NCBI GenBank assembly: GCA_030549335.1
Contig: CM060183.1
Span: forward strand, 27,635,052-27,699,051
Length of the DNA stretch: 64,000 nucleotides
From: Pontederia crassipes
Lineage: Eukaryota; Streptophyta; Magnoliopsida; Commelinales; Pontederiaceae
Reading direction: 5' to 3'
Part shown: in pieces, positions 25,401 through 37,835 of the stretch
How positions within the stretch are numbered: position 1 is the stretch's first letter
How the letters are laid out: the number at the start of each line of letters is the position of its first letter
The notes under the pieces: model-generated
The model's database searches: none
The model's input: only the letters and a program-made list of their open reading frames with translations
Told to the model about the DNA's origin: nothing
Position numbers and translations under genes: made by a program

Positions 25401-25828
25401 TTTGAGGGATGGAATGAAGGAAGAATATACTTTCCTCCCACATACAAATATTCAAGTAATTCAGATCGCTATGCTGGAGATGACACAAACCCAAAGGAGA
25501 AGCGTCGAACGCCTGCATGGTCACACTGATCTTCAAGAGCTTATAAAATTCCGAAATATTACATAGTTCTGACTTGTGAAACTGACTGTAATTTACATTC
25601 TGTAGGTGTGACCGGATTTTGTGGTATGGAAGAGGCCTAAATCAGTTGTCATACATTCGTGGCGAATCAAGATTCTCTGACCATAGGCCAGTCTCAAGCA
25701 TTTTTAATGCAGCAGTTGAGTCAATAAATCATAGCAGAATACAGAATATGACTTGCACTAGTTCCCATCTAGAGATTGATGAGCTTTTGCCCTTAGCACA
25801 TGGGTATACAGAACTCAGTTTTTTCTGA
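22485..25828 (+). CDS. Type I inositol polyphosphate 5-phosphatase (plant IP5P family)
   Basis: Eleven GT-AG exons give a 563-residue protein: 22485-22514, 22625-22715, 23091-23159, 23318-23405, 23529-23633, 23742-24239, 24361-24496, 24741-24934, 25011-25119, 25371-25519, 25606-25828. Phases agree throughout. The N-terminus has a basic segment, [18 protein letters not shown], typical of plant type I enzymes. FVATWNVGG lies near residue 95 and [13 protein letters not shown] near 128. A plant-specific insert with [17 protein letters not shown] is encoded by the long exon 6. The two family signatures are WLGDLNYR (about 408-415) and TPAWCDRI (about 487-494), followed by SDHRPV near 514. Family knowledge: these enzymes remove the 5-phosphate from inositol phosphates and/or phosphoinositides; the subfamily is not certain. 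The exon 2 acceptor has a GAGAAG context, so either of two sites 3 bp apart could be used. No WD40 domain is present and the gene looks intact. Confidence 0.95.
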
Positions 25829-27243
25829 AATTAAGGTCCTCCTTGGACTCCCTTTATTGGGGATGCTTGATCTCTTTAACTGATGTTCCAACCATCCTAT
25901 CCCAGAAAAGGTACTCAAATCTTCGTTCTCTCTCTAGATTTATCACCAATTCATCACATTCTCTACTCACAAGGATTTTCTCTTATTTCCCAGTAAAGAG
26001 TTTGCTCAAGTTGGTTCACTTCAACCCTCAAAGCAAGGCAAGCTCCATTGGTATTGCCTTAAATAATATGGTATGCACTCTTCCCATTACACCGAAGATT
26101 ATCTTAGTAGTAAATTTTTTATGACCTTCTTTTATTAATCCATGTCATTCTCTAAAAAACATTTGGATTACCTTAATTCATAAGATTGAAACTCATGATT
26201 ACTGCTTAAATTGAGCAAACCAATCATTTAAAAGTTAGACGATGACTGTTCAGCATCTCATTACTGGTTAATTAGTTGTTAATGATAGCATGAAACTTAT
26301 GCATCATCACACCGTGTCGAAACTTGAGAAGGAATTAGTCTATTGACATGTATGTTTTGCAGGTCAGCTGAGCTGAGGACTAATGAAGAAGGGGGTGTTC
26401 CAATTTTTACCTGCCTAAGGCAGATCCTGCACTCTTTTTCTTCTCCGTGAGCCCCAAACATTTATGATCTTTCTTGGTTGCAGCACGCCGAAGAAGGATC
26501 CTTTAATGAGAACGAAACCATTCTCAGAAAGGATTAAAGATAAAGAAAGAACGGAACCTCTTGCATAAAATTCCAAAATCCTAACTTCAATGACCATGTA
26601 ACACTTCTCATATCGATCTTTTGAGTTGAGTCTACATGATAAAAATAACCAGGGAAAGTTTCTCAGGACGCTGACACACAATTCAAGCACGCCTGCAGGG
26701 TGCACTGTAAATCTTCAATTTTTGCATACTTCCTGTGATTATTTTATTTTTGGTCAAATTGTAGCGAGCTGTAAGACAGGACAACAGCAACAATCAAGTG
26801 TTTACATTCCCTTTTGTACTGTATCAGATAGAAAAAGAAACAAGGAAGACCTGCATCCACATTTATTATTACCCTGGAGGTAAACAAGTACGGTGCACTA
26901 TATGTTCCTCTGAAACCACGGCTTATGCCTTATGATTCCTATGTATGAGAAAAAATTCATTACTTTTTTCTTTTATTTGAATACTTGCCAAATGCTGTTA
27001 CATTTAAATTCTTCTGTATCTAAGGACTATCAGAAATCCATTGTAAAAGGAGGGACAAAGGTGGGCTCCCTGAAGACAATGTTTCAGAGGAATGTTTTAC
27101 CTTGAGGTTTTGATTACTCCCTACCTCTCAAGGGGAAAAAAAACATATTGTTACTGATTTGAGTGGTGATATAATTGGATAATTTCAAGTAGCCATCAGC
27201 TCAAAAGAGGGGATGTGACATTGCAAATATTTTGTAAGTTTTT
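25829..27243 (+). other. 3' flank of the 5-phosphatase gene
   Basis: No further coding exon is needed, because the protein already ends with the family-typical HGYTEL tail. Part of this region must be 3' UTR. The rest is AT-rich with no recognisable gene up to the SINE at 27259. Confidence 0.5.
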
Positions 27244-27258
27244 TTTAGGAGAAACACT

Positions 27259-27437
27259 AACTCCGCCTATATTTTATAGCCGGTCCCAAGTACGGATAAA
27301 GGAGAAGGGTTGTGTTAGGCCCTGACAACCAACGTAAAATCTTGTCGAATCTCATGAACATGAATCAATAAATATGACGTCATATGATCCATGTAGCCGA
27401 CTCCACCTAGTGTGATAAGGCTTTATTGTTGTTGTTA
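27259..27437 (+). mobile_element. Near full-length Au-type SINE
   Basis: Starts AACTCCGCCTATATTTTATA and runs through GCCGGTCCCAAGTACGG to GTAGCCGACTCCACCTAGTG, TGATAAGGCTTTATTG and a short GTT tail. It is flanked by a 15-bp direct repeat with one mismatch: tttaggagaaacact at 27244-27258 and tttaggagaaatact at 27438-27452. It has several C-to-T type differences from the copy at 9507-9694, so it is probably an older insertion. Confidence 0.88.
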
Positions 27438-27452
27438 TTTAGGAGAAATACT

Positions 27453-29372
27453 GTTGAAAAACAGTGTCCAAAAGCTCCTGACTCCTGAGGATTTATGTTT
27501 CCCTCCCACTGGCAGTGGCCGTGGCTGAAAATAAGAGTCCGACCTAATGCAAAAAAATTAGTATCTTGACCTTTGCCTTTTTTTTTCTCTTTTGACCCTT
27601 TTGAACATATATTGCAGATCTCAAACATATGAACATCCATATGTTCCTCCGAATGTGTAGCAAATACTTAGTAATTGCAAGCATTAAACATCAAAAGAAA
27701 ATTCCACAGCAGAGGAAATCTAAATGAAACATGGTGTATATCAACTAATTAGTTTTGCTAATTAGTAGTTTCTTTGAACTTAAATAAGATATTTCATTCC
27801 ATTTCTGATATATATATACATATACATTAATAAGGGCCATTAATGAGTGTGTCATAAGAGTGCACATATTTTTCTTTTCTTCTGATATTTTCTCTATTAA
27901 TAATTTAAAATTTCATTAATAACACTAAATAAGTGATTCGAATCATCAATAATAATATTATTATGTTTACCATTTTCAAAATTTTAAATGATCACCTCTA
28001 AAGTAAACTTCTTGTTATTGGGTGGTAACGTGAAAAAAAAATGAAATATTTTGAATGCTGGAAGTTATCCTACAATGTTATGAGCTCAATCGAAGACGGT
28101 GGGTAAGATAGCAGAGTTGAGTTCTCGTTCAACGGATCGTAGTAATTTGGAGTCCAAGTTTTAAAATCGTCACGTTACTTAGAAAATAAATTATTATTGT
28201 TTAATCTTTCCGACTTCGAATTTACTGTACGTTACTTACTTTAATTACTAAAAACCTCCCGGAAGCCGACATAAAAAGAAAAGGAGAATGCAATCGCTAA
28301 CGCAATACAAAGTTAACACCTTTTATCTTTAGCAAGCGCATCATGATTTGGCCTCACACTTCGAGCGGTGTGTCCATGCAGAGTTAGAACATGCACAAGG
28401 AAAATCCTACATGTAGGCAATCAACTAACTGTAGCGAAGGATTAATTAAGACAGTTGTTCGTTTTTTTTTTGTTCTTTTTAACAAGTTGGCCCATTTAAA
28501 GTGTTTGATTTCTTTAACAAGAAGATAATTAAAAAGAAAGTAGAGACTTCTTTTGTTATAAGTTATGCCAATCAATGAGTTGAAATATACTCTATCCACA
28601 AGTTAAAAAGTATTTTACAAGATTTAAAGACACTCTATCTTAGTTGCGACTTGCGGCATTGAGAATACTTCATTTAGGCCACGAGAAAGTTGAAAGACAT
28701 TTTATTGCCTACTTAGTGAGTTAAAAGATGATGTTTGATTTAAGAATAAGAGGGAAAATAGAGTTCGATTCCCACTTATCATGCCAGAGTAATTCTGGAA
28801 TAACGATGAGAGAGATATTTTTGTCATTTTTAAAAAAGGTGTGCCCATTGTAGTAGATTTTTTAGAGAAAAATAATTTTAACTTCTAAAGGCGACGAAGG
28901 TTATTTCGTGGAATACCTATTTATTTGACCGAATATCGCCAAAGATAAGTTGATCAAACTTCATTTTTTGTCGAAAACACTTTGAAAATTGAAATACCAC
29001 TGTTGTAATTCACGAAATCACAACTTTTGTATTCCATCAAAATATAATCTTATTCTCATCATTTTCACATTTTTAATTATTTCTTTTTTTATAATTTGAT
29101 GATATATTATTATATTATTATTTTATCATTATTATAATAATTGTCAAGTAATTATAATAAAATATTATAAATTTAAAATTTATTTCTTTTAAACCAAATA
29201 GATGAAAAAATAAGAATATAACGAGAATATTTATATTCTTCTAAATAAAATTTATTATTCTCTAAAAGATATTCTTCATCCAAACAGAACACTTGAATAG
29301 TTTATTCTCTATTCGAGTATAAAAAAATATGATTCTACCAAAACTAAACACTCTTAACTACGAAAATAATTA
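27453..29372. other. AT-rich intergenic stretch, no gene recognised
   Basis: Low-GC DNA with short poly-A/T and ATT-like runs, worst around 29040-29300. The open frames are short and without recognisable motifs. It probably contains eroded DNA transposons, but I could not define their ends. Confidence 0.45.
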
Positions 29373-29421
29373 TATCCCAACGGAACAAATTTTTTTTAAT
29401 GAAAAGGATGATATAGATTAA

Positions 29422-32400
29422 TCAAGATACCAAAACGGTTGTTGTACAAAATATTTTGCAAACCCCGCAGGGGTTCACATCCCAAAAAATAGCATTAGCA
29501 GCAGATTTGGCCATTTTAGCGAGAAAGTTCACGGCCTGATTACAAATCCGGAGGTAATGAATACAAATAGTTTGCTCAAAAAGTGTTAATAGGTGATGGA
29601 TCTCCTTAGTAATCGTCCATATGCGCCACGAGACGTCCAGCTTTCTATTAATGATGTCAATTAAGCTCAAAGAGTCAAATTCCAGTATGATCTTCCGGAT
29701 GCCCAGCTGCCGACATGCGCGAAGACCAAGAAGAGCACCATAAGCTTCAACTTGAAGAATAGTAACCGTTTGGAAGTTGGATATTCCTGCATAAATGAAA
29801 ACTGCATTAGAGTCTCGTATAATAAAACCCGCCCCGCTAGACAGAGATGTCCAAGGGGTGGAGGGGTGTAGGTGTGTGCAAATGTGCCTTAGAATTGTGG
29901 TAGTGCTCATATTCCGAGTGCCAGGCCAAAATTCGAGCCCAAAGAGCCTCGGTGGTTGCCCGCCTGAAACAAAAATGGAATTCATTACGCCTCTTCTAGA
30001 TACCCCACAATGAAAAGGCAATAAGAGACAACAAGGTATTCCTAGACCTAACATCAAGGGCAGAGCCCTCCTAAGTCTAGTCACCACAGTGCCAAGAGTG
30101 AAAAAATTGAAAGTTGAAGTTGAGCTTAGTTTGAAAATGTGACCAAAGATTACATGATTCATGACAATCATAAAAAAGATGCTGAATAAATTCATGATAA
30201 AGACCACATACGGTGCACAACGAGTTCTGATTAAGATTAAAAATAGTGAGCCAAGTAAGAGTTGGTATCCGATTATGCAAAAGCTTCCAAAGAAAAAACT
30301 TGATTATCTGAGGAATACAGAGCTTCCAAGTATGGTTCCAGATGGGCCTTCCAGACTGAGGTGGGGAATTATGGCGGCACAAGGAATAGTATACAGTCTT
30401 GGCAGAAGCTCTGCCTAGCGGGTCATGAATCCAGAACCACTTATCATCACTGACAATAGGTGAAAGAAAAATGTTAGAAATAGAAGAACCAGAGAATCAC
30501 CAAAGCATAGAGAGAGCAATTGCATATTCCACTGTCCATTAATCAGAATGAAATCACTAACCATCATATCATGAAGAGGCACATCCACGTTAACAAAAGT
30601 AGGCATTAGAATTAAGGATGTACAAAAAAGCCAAGGATCTTTAACAATATTAGTTGATTGCCCATTGCCAATATGCCTCTTTAATCCAGATTTTATTTCG
30701 TGTTGGACCTTAAGCATAAGCCTCCAGCTCCAAGAAGTATCCTGAGTGTTGTTGGTGAGCTGCCAGGGATGTGATTTCCCATATTTTGCATTTATCGGTG
30801 CAACCCAATGATTCATATCTTTATTAAGAATGCTGAGGATACGCTTAGCTAACAAGGCTGTTCTGACATATTGAAGTTTCCTAACTCCCAGCCCCCCATC
30901 TTGGCATGGCAACTGAATAGTATCCCAAGCAATTAAGTGAACACCGTTCCGGTTATTATTATTGTGCCATAAAAAACCCCTAGCAAGCTTTTCAAGAGTT
31001 TTAAGAAGGCCATCCGCAATGTACATTGCACCCAAAGCATAATTAGGAGTAGTGTTTAGAACAGAGTTAATCAATACCACCCTACCAGTCATATTAAGAA
31101 CATTTGCTTTCCAACCACTGATACGAGTGGTTGCCTTATCAATAAGTGTTCGCTGCTAAGAGATAGTGATATATTTATTTGAAATTAAAGCCCCAAGATA
31201 ATTAAAAGGCAAGTGGCCCAGCATAATGCCAAGGTGCTTGAGAATATTCTGTTTCCTTCTGCTATTAAGAGACCTAGGTAAGTATACCTCAAATTTCAGG
31301 GGGGTTGATCAATTGGTTGGTAAGGTTATAGTACAAGGTGAGAATGGACTTTAGACATTTGCAATTCTTAATATTTGCCGCAATAGTTATAAGTAGGTCA
31401 TCAGCATACAACATATGGCTCATTGAGAAATTATCCAAAGAGAAAGGAGTTAAGTTTGAACTAAGTACATGATTATTCATCAGGGTGGTTAGCACTTGGG
31501 TAGTGATAATGAAAAGGTAAGGGGAGAGGGGGTCCCCTTGCCTAATACCATAGTAGCTTTTGAAACATGGAGAAGGAGTTCCATTAATGTGACATGAGAA
31601 AAGGGGATGTGACACATGCCATAATCCACTCAATGAAGTTAGTAGAGAAATTCATGCAAGTCAGCGTGGCCCGGATTGCATGCCAGCTGGCCCGATCAAA
31701 TGCTTTGTGCATATCAGCTTTAATAATCATGATTTTTTCCTACCCTTGTTCATGGAATGAGTAATATCTCGACTGAATAAAATATTATCTTGAATTGATC
31801 TTCCAGATAAGAATGCCGATTGGCATTTATCAATGAGACCCTCAAGTGAGGGTTTGAGTCTATGAGCTAGTATTTTGAAAATTACTCTATAAAGGATATT
31901 ACAGAGTGCAATAGGCCTGAAGTCAGTTACCTTGATAGGATTAGGCTTCTTAGGAATAAAGATAAGTGAGGTGGGAGTCCATTCTTTTGGCAACACATTG
32001 GTATTGAAATTTTTTTTGATATTAGCAGAGATATCAGATCCAATAGTTTCCCAGTTAGCCTTATAAAATTCCAGGGTAAAACCATCCGGTCCTGGGGCTT
32101 TCTCAAGGGCCAGGGACCAAAGACCATTAAGAATTTTCTCATCAGTAATTGGGGCAGAGAGATGGGCACCCCATGTATTATCTAATTCAAGGAGGGAAGG
32201 CCAAGAGGATATAGGAATCAGGGGGTCAGAGTTGCATTTCCAGAGATTTCTGTAATGATCAACAAAGGCATTGGTGATATCACTATCAGATTCAAGTTTG
32301 GTTCTGGTGTCATTTTCAATAGATTGAATTAAATTACTTTTATATCTGATCATTGAGCTTAGGTGGAAGAATTTGATGTTTTTGTCTCCATCTCTCACCC

Positions 32401-33444
32401 ACTTTTCTCTGGACTTAGACCACCACTTTAATGTAATTTGTCTCAGGATAGCTACATAAAAATGATATAAAGATCTTAGATTACCCAGTTCTTGATCATT
32501 TAGCCCAATGGATTCATCTTTCAGCTCAAGTGTGGTTATTTGATTTTTGAGGTCCAGAGCTTTAGTCTCAAGGTTAGCAAGATGATGCTTGTTCCAAAAA
32601 AGAGTTTTTTGCTTAATCTCATGCAAAGATTTATGAATAGATGAATTGGTGGTTCTATTGTTCTAGGTATCAGTAACGATTTGTTGAGCTTCAGGGTACT
32701 CTAGCCAGAATGCCTCATATTTGAAGTTCTGCGGCTTCCAAATTCTGGAGTTAGAGTTTAAGAGAATTGGGTTGTGGTCCGAAGAACATCTAGGTAAAGA
32801 GTATAAATCTAAAGAAGGAAACTTGACAATCCAATGAGTGTTAACCAAGAGCCTATCAAGTCTACACCAAATTCTAGCACCAACCCTTCTATTATTACAC
32901 CATGTGAATTGGACACCAATTAAGGGTATGTCAATAAGACCGTGAGTGTCAACAAGATGCATAAGATTTTGGATAAACCTAGTGAGCATGAAAGGCCGTC
33001 CCCCCTTTTGTCAAATGGTTGCAAATAAGAGTTAAAGTCCCCAATAACCACCCAAGGAAAATCACTTGTATTAAATCTAGCAAGATCCTGCCATAAAGAA
33101 GTTCTAATAGATGGAGAAGTGCTCGCATAAACACAAGTAAGAAGAAATGTAAAGGATTCGAGAGTGACAACCACATGCAATAATTGAGAAGATGTGGCAA
33201 TCTGAGTTACCTTGATGTTGTTAGTGTTTTGCCAAGCTAAGATTATGCCTCCAGAGGAGGAGGTACCAGAGGCGGTGAAGCGAGTCCAGTTCCTACCTAG
33301 GCGGCGGGCAACCGTACGCGCAGAATCATCAGGTGTGTGTTTCCTGCAAAATAAGCAAGTTCGATTTGTGATCTCTAATTAAGTCGACGAGGCAGTCCCG
33401 GACACGACTGCGTAAGGCCCCCAGTTCCACGATAAGATCTTCAT
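29422..33444 (-). pseudogene. LINE ORF2 (endonuclease, reverse transcriptase, RNase H), degenerate
   Basis: It starts at ATG 33444-33442, overlapping the ORF1 stop as ATGA. A frameshift follows within the first ~10 codons. Endonuclease motifs are GDFNSYLQPFDKRG near 33020 and SSDHNPIL near 32790. The reverse transcriptase spans about 32620-30800, with [33 protein letters not shown] and the catalytic YADDLL near 31400. The C-terminal zinc-knuckle-like region lies at 30382-30077 (CTVCGLYHEFIQHLFYDC). An RNase H domain occupies roughly 29920-29480, with EAYGALLGLRACRQLG and LEFDSLSLID. It is broken by stops near 31730, 31290 and 30415, among others. Confidence 0.88.
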
Positions 33445-35552
33445 GTGTTGAGGTCTAGCGTTGCCGGCCTCAGGTCAGGAAGCGATCCTCTAGCCTGCAC
33501 ATCAACAGAGATTTCATTAGTATTGTTGTTTTTACGTTTACCCTTAGTCTTACCTTGCCCTGGAACCCTCTGCTTGCTCGTCGTTTTCAACTTTGACTCC
33601 AGGGTCGTCGGAGGCCGGAGAGTGTGCTCCATCCTATCTTTTTTTTGGCACCATCCGGAGTATGGGAATAATATCCGTGTCCTCTCCCTCCGATGTAAAA
33701 TCACCAATCGAAGGCGAGTCCCGGGAAGGAGAGTCTTGTGTTGTAGAAAAGAGAGCATTAACATGATTAACCAGCAATTTGTGATCATGACCACAAGTCG
33801 GTAGTGATGGTGGAATGGCCTGCTAGAGAGGACGAAGAGGTCCTGGGATATACGAGGGAGATTTGCAATATTGTGGGGTGGGGGTGGCGGAGTAGCAAGG
33901 GAGGAGCAGTTGTCGATCCGGGTGTTTGCATTGAAAGAGGATCTAGGGTTATCAGTCTCAACGAGAGTGGAAGGCGAGAAGGCAACGGCGATTACTTCGG
34001 GAGGGTTTTGCGACAAGATGGAAGGTGATGGAGGGGCACGTGGTGGAGGATCCGGGGGTGTGAGGTTTGTATCCTGAATCCGACGATGCGATCTCGCGGA
34101 TACATCACCTGCATCGATTGCATCATCCAAGTGCTGGCCAGGTGACAGCGGATCAGCCGATGTGAGGACATCCGACGACAAAAGAGATTGACCTACAGAA
34201 AGTAGAGGGTCAGAGTCATGTGGGCAATCGTGCGTTACAGCCTGGCTGCCATGAGCCTGAAGGCAAGCCTCAACGGCTGGATCAGGGCTACGTGGCAGGC
34301 GATCCTACGTCCCGCTGGCATCCGACGACGCAGCATCTATGGAGGGGGCGGCGTGCCGAGGGGTATCGGAGTGGACCGTCGGCAGTGGAGGATCACCTCT
34401 TCTAAGCGGTCCAGGCGGCAGAGAAGCAGCCGAAGACGGCCGTCGACCTCCGCCTCCAGGGTCCGAAGAGGAGAACCGACGATCCAGAGCCGACATCCAA
34501 CTCGCGGTTTCCAGCCCTAATCGTGGAACATGCCTCCAGCCGGTGACCGATCATGCCACATGTGAAACAAAACAATCGAAGATTTTCATAAGTAACATGT
34601 TGGAAGAATCTACTATTGTCTGGCAAGTTTGCCCAGATCCCCTGCTTCAAGGGTTTGGCAAGATCAAGTTCAATACAACATCTAGCACACGCAGAAGAGT
34701 TATCAACTTTGAGGAATCGGCCAAAAGTGTTCGCCAGACGCCTAAGCAATTGAGTACCACCAAGCTCCCAGGGAATACTCGAGAATAGGATCCAGACAAG
34801 AGTAGAAGCAAGGCGGTCTTCAAATGGCTTGAAGAATGGCGTTGCCTGCGACACATGGAAGGAAGCTCCCCGAACCAACCAGGGTGTGCCAGTGAGGACC
34901 TACAGTTTGTCATCAGGTTGAGAGAAATGAAGCATCGTGAATCCATTACCCATATCCTGAACCCGGAGGGAGCCCGATAATTTCCATTGTGATACAAGAT
35001 CTTCCATGAATGTGTCCGTAGAGCGCATTGAGCCAAAGGTGCGCCCGAGCAAGCAAAGATGAAGCTCCTCCGACCTTGTCACTGTATCTTCCAGCGGGAT
35101 AGTAATTTTTTCAGTGATAGTTGCCTTCAACATTCGGAGCTGGTTCGGCGTAATGGATCCTAGTGGCCGCCCGATGACCCTACCAGGATGTTACTTCTTC
35201 ACAATGTCCGACCAAGACGGTAGCCGATCAGTAGCTGCTAAGAGGAGTTTGGGGTGGGAAGAAGCGGGGGGAGGGTAGATCGGGGGTTTGTTTGTAGATT
35301 GAGGGGAGGAGAGGATTTAGGTTTTGGGGCATTCCAAGTTCTGGTGTTGAGGTTAGAGAAGAAGAAGAGTGAGGGGGTTTAGGAAGATTAGGAGGGTTGT
35401 GAGTAGCTAAGAAAGGAGAGTTTAGCGGAGGGATGGGGGGCATGCGGACAGGGTCGCCGAACATCCCCGAGGAAGATCGGTGAGAGGGGGAGGAAGAAGG
35501 TTGAAGGGGGTGGGGGGAAGGGGAGGAGGGGGGTGTCTGGGGGTTCGCTCAT
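33441..35552 (-). pseudogene. LINE ORF1 (RNA-binding, CCHC zinc knuckle), degenerate
   Basis: The probable start codon is at 35552-35550, opening MSEPPDTPLLPFPPPP. A DUF4283-like region is spread over 35133-34650 in more than one frame (for example GSLRVQDMGNGFTMLHF). It is followed by a CCHC knuckle, CFTCGMIGHRLEAC, at about 34550. The C-terminal part is proline- and serine-rich and ends in a lysine-rich stretch (KTKGKRKNNN) before the stop at 33443-33441. At least two stop codons or frameshifts interrupt it, between 35228 and 34402. Family knowledge: plant L1 ORF1 proteins bind the element RNA. Confidence 0.8.
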
Positions 35553-35951
35553 GTTTCCTTCCTTCACAGACTTGGAAATAACTTACACAAACTATCCCAA
35601 TGGAACAATGAGTGATTTATTTGATTTGAGGTATTTGAAGGGGTGACGTGGAATATGCAGGAATAAAATTAGTTATATCATATTTGATTATATTTTTTAT
35701 TTAAGTTAATAGGGATGGGGTGGAATAGCTAAGTCATTCAAACACCACAATTTTCATTCCACCAAATTGGTGGAATGAGAAGAAATACATAATTTTAAAC
35801 CAAATTAACCCCTCTTTTATTATCAAATGAAATCATTTCTCTTATTACTCTTATTACCAAATTAAACTCTCCCTCTCTCTCTCCTCTCTATCTCTTACTT
35901 ATAAATTATCGTTTTCTCTCATATGAATATATATATAAAAAAGGAATATTA

Positions 35952-36963
35952 GTGTGCTACCACACTTTTGTGGTAGCACAATGCGACCACATCTTCGGGA
36001 TCGTCCGATTCAAGAGGGACGAACGAGATCTGCACGCCGGTTCAGGTGGAAGGCGGACGCGGTTCAGCTTGCAGTTTGGCGAGTTGGCTCAGTGCGCAGG
36101 AGGGCGGTTCGGATCAGCGACCTCTCCGCGTGACAGCGGCGGGCGACGGAGCTCCGGCGAGAGGAGATCGACAAGGGGTGTTCAGAAACTTCAGATGGCG
36201 GCGGGCGACGGACCTCCGGCGAGAGGAGATCGACGAGGGTTGGAGACGAGCTGCGCATCTCCTCCCCCTTCTCTGCTCGACGACGATAGGCACGACGGTC
36301 CCTCTCTGCGTGATGGCGGCGGGCGACAGAGCTCCGGCAAGGGGTCCGCGAGAGAGGGGCGACGATGGGAGATCGAAGAGGGAGGGTTGGCGATGACCTA
36401 CGCATCTCCTCCCCTCTCTGCACGATGGCGCCTGGCGACAAAGGCTCCCCTCCAGCAAGTTCGGGCTGCGGCGATCGTCCTCGGCCCTCTCTTCGCGACG
36501 TTGCCGCCGATGGAACAAGAGATCTTCACTACTGCGCCATTACGAAAAAAGGAGGCGTCGGCCCCCCTCCTTGGGCTCACCGGCGAGTGCATGGAGGGGG
36601 CCGATCCCCCCCCCCCCCCCCTTTTTCTCTGTCGTCCCGGTGACTGTGAAAAAGGGGGGCGTCGGCTCCCCTCTACGAACTCGCCGGAGGGGGTCCGATG
36701 CCCCCTTTTTTTCTCACCGGAGGAAGAACGGAGGCGCGGCTGGTGGAGGAGGAACGTCGTCACATGCAGGCCGCTCGTCGCACACAGGTCTCCGGCATAG
36801 CTTGGGAAACGAAATCGCGTGGTCGCCGCGCAGTTCGGTCTCTCGCTCGCCGAACCGCCATTTCGCTTGACGAACCGCGCGCCGTTCATCTCGTCCATCC
36901 ATCACAGATCCAACGACGTTGGATCTGCGGGCGCACTGTGCGCCAATTTTGTGTGGGCGCACA
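35952..36963. mobile_element. GC-rich 1-kb element with palindromic, inverted termini
   Basis: A sharply bounded GC-rich block in AT-rich DNA. The left end is a perfect 12-bp hairpin, TGTGCTACCACA (35953-35964), loop CTTT, TGTGGTAGCACA (35969-35980). The right end, read inward on the minus strand, starts TGTGCGCCCACAC and also contains GGCGCA/TGCGCC and GATCCAAC/GTTGGATC stems. The two ends align as imperfect inverted repeats over about 34 bases, with TTA next to each (35949-35951 and 36964-36966). Inside are four imperfect repeats built on GATGGCGGCGGGCGACRGAG. The long open frames on both strands look like by-products of GC content. It is probably a non-autonomous DNA element of unassigned class. 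Confidence 0.5.
36130..36450. repeat. Imperfect internal repeats within the GC-rich element
   Basis: Four copies of a CTCTSYGCRYGATGGCGGCG-like unit start near 36122, 36190, 36302 and 36414. Several continue GGCGACGGAGCTCCGGCGAG and AGGAGATCGAC. Spacing varies from about 65 to 115 bp. Confidence 0.7.
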
Positions 36964-36966
36964 TTA

Positions 36967-36972
36967 AGATTC

Positions 36973-37006
<34 letters not shown>

Positions 37007-37765
37007 TAGAATAAAATAGTTAAAAAGTAATCTAATAAAAATAGAAAATAGGCAAACAAAAAATAAAAGAGATATAAATTAAATGATAAATAGTAAATAT
37101 TTATTACTCATTAAATATTATAAATAGTTGATATATAATAAAGGATAAAGTTGACTTTTTAACAAATAAAACTTCCATTCTTCGTACCATCATTTTTTAC
37201 AACTTACTATTTTTCTAATGATACACCACACTCCACCACCCCATCTCTCACTACACTATTCCATGCCACCCTTCCATTAGTTAATTGCCAAATAGAGAAT
37301 CGGAAGACACTTTACACTTAAACGTAATAATAATGATATGTCTACTGATGCTTATTGACTATGTTATTATCTTGTTTTATCCATGTAATGATGATTCTAT
37401 CGTATAGATTGATAATATCAATGTTCTTATTGTTGTGAAAATGATAATGATTTTTAATTATTACACAACTGGTTATTATATATCTTCTTTTATCATACTG
37501 ATATGTTAATTTATCATTAAGTTTTCACTTTATGTTAATATACTAGGCATGTCACTTTTATAAATTTAATATTGTAAGTATTAACTTAGTTCAAATAAAT
37601 GATGATGTAATGGCACATATGACATGATATATGGTTTATATTATGACCATTGAATTAGTACATTATTTTTTTAGATTATCTAAGGATTGATTTAATTGGA
37701 GATGAAAAGACGATAAAAGAAAGGAAGAAAAACAAAGGAGAATTTGTATTTTAGTTATATTGTTA
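36967..37765. other. AT-rich intergenic stretch with (TC)n(TA)n run
   Basis: Begins next to a (CT)n(AT)n tract at about 36974-37006, then continues as very AT-rich DNA. No gene or recognisable repeat family is seen. Confidence 0.5.

Positions 37766-37835
<70 letters not shown>

Larger units (their letters stand above)
29389..35592 (-). mobile_element. Full-length L1-type LINE retrotransposon (inactive)
   Basis: A 6.2-kb non-LTR retrotransposon with its 5' end at the right. It is bounded by a 16-bp target duplication with one mismatch: tatcccaacggaacaa at 29373-29388 and tatcccaatggaacaa at 35593-35608. On the minus strand the 3' end finishes in an 8-base A-run (29397-29390). Contents in order: a short 5' UTR, ORF1 with a DUF4283-like domain and CCHC knuckle, ORF2 with APE-type endonuclease, reverse transcriptase, zf-RVT region and RNase H. 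The coding frames are interrupted by several stops and frameshifts, so this copy is inactive even though it was inserted at full length. Confidence 0.93.

Noticed and set aside
34220..34788. Plus-strand frames opposite the LINE ORF1
   Set aside because: They are antisense shadows of ORF1, which has a clear CCHC knuckle on the minus strand.
35952..36967. Long open frames of 80-280 residues on both strands
   Set aside because: All six frames are open because of GC content and internal repeats; no frame has a recognisable domain.
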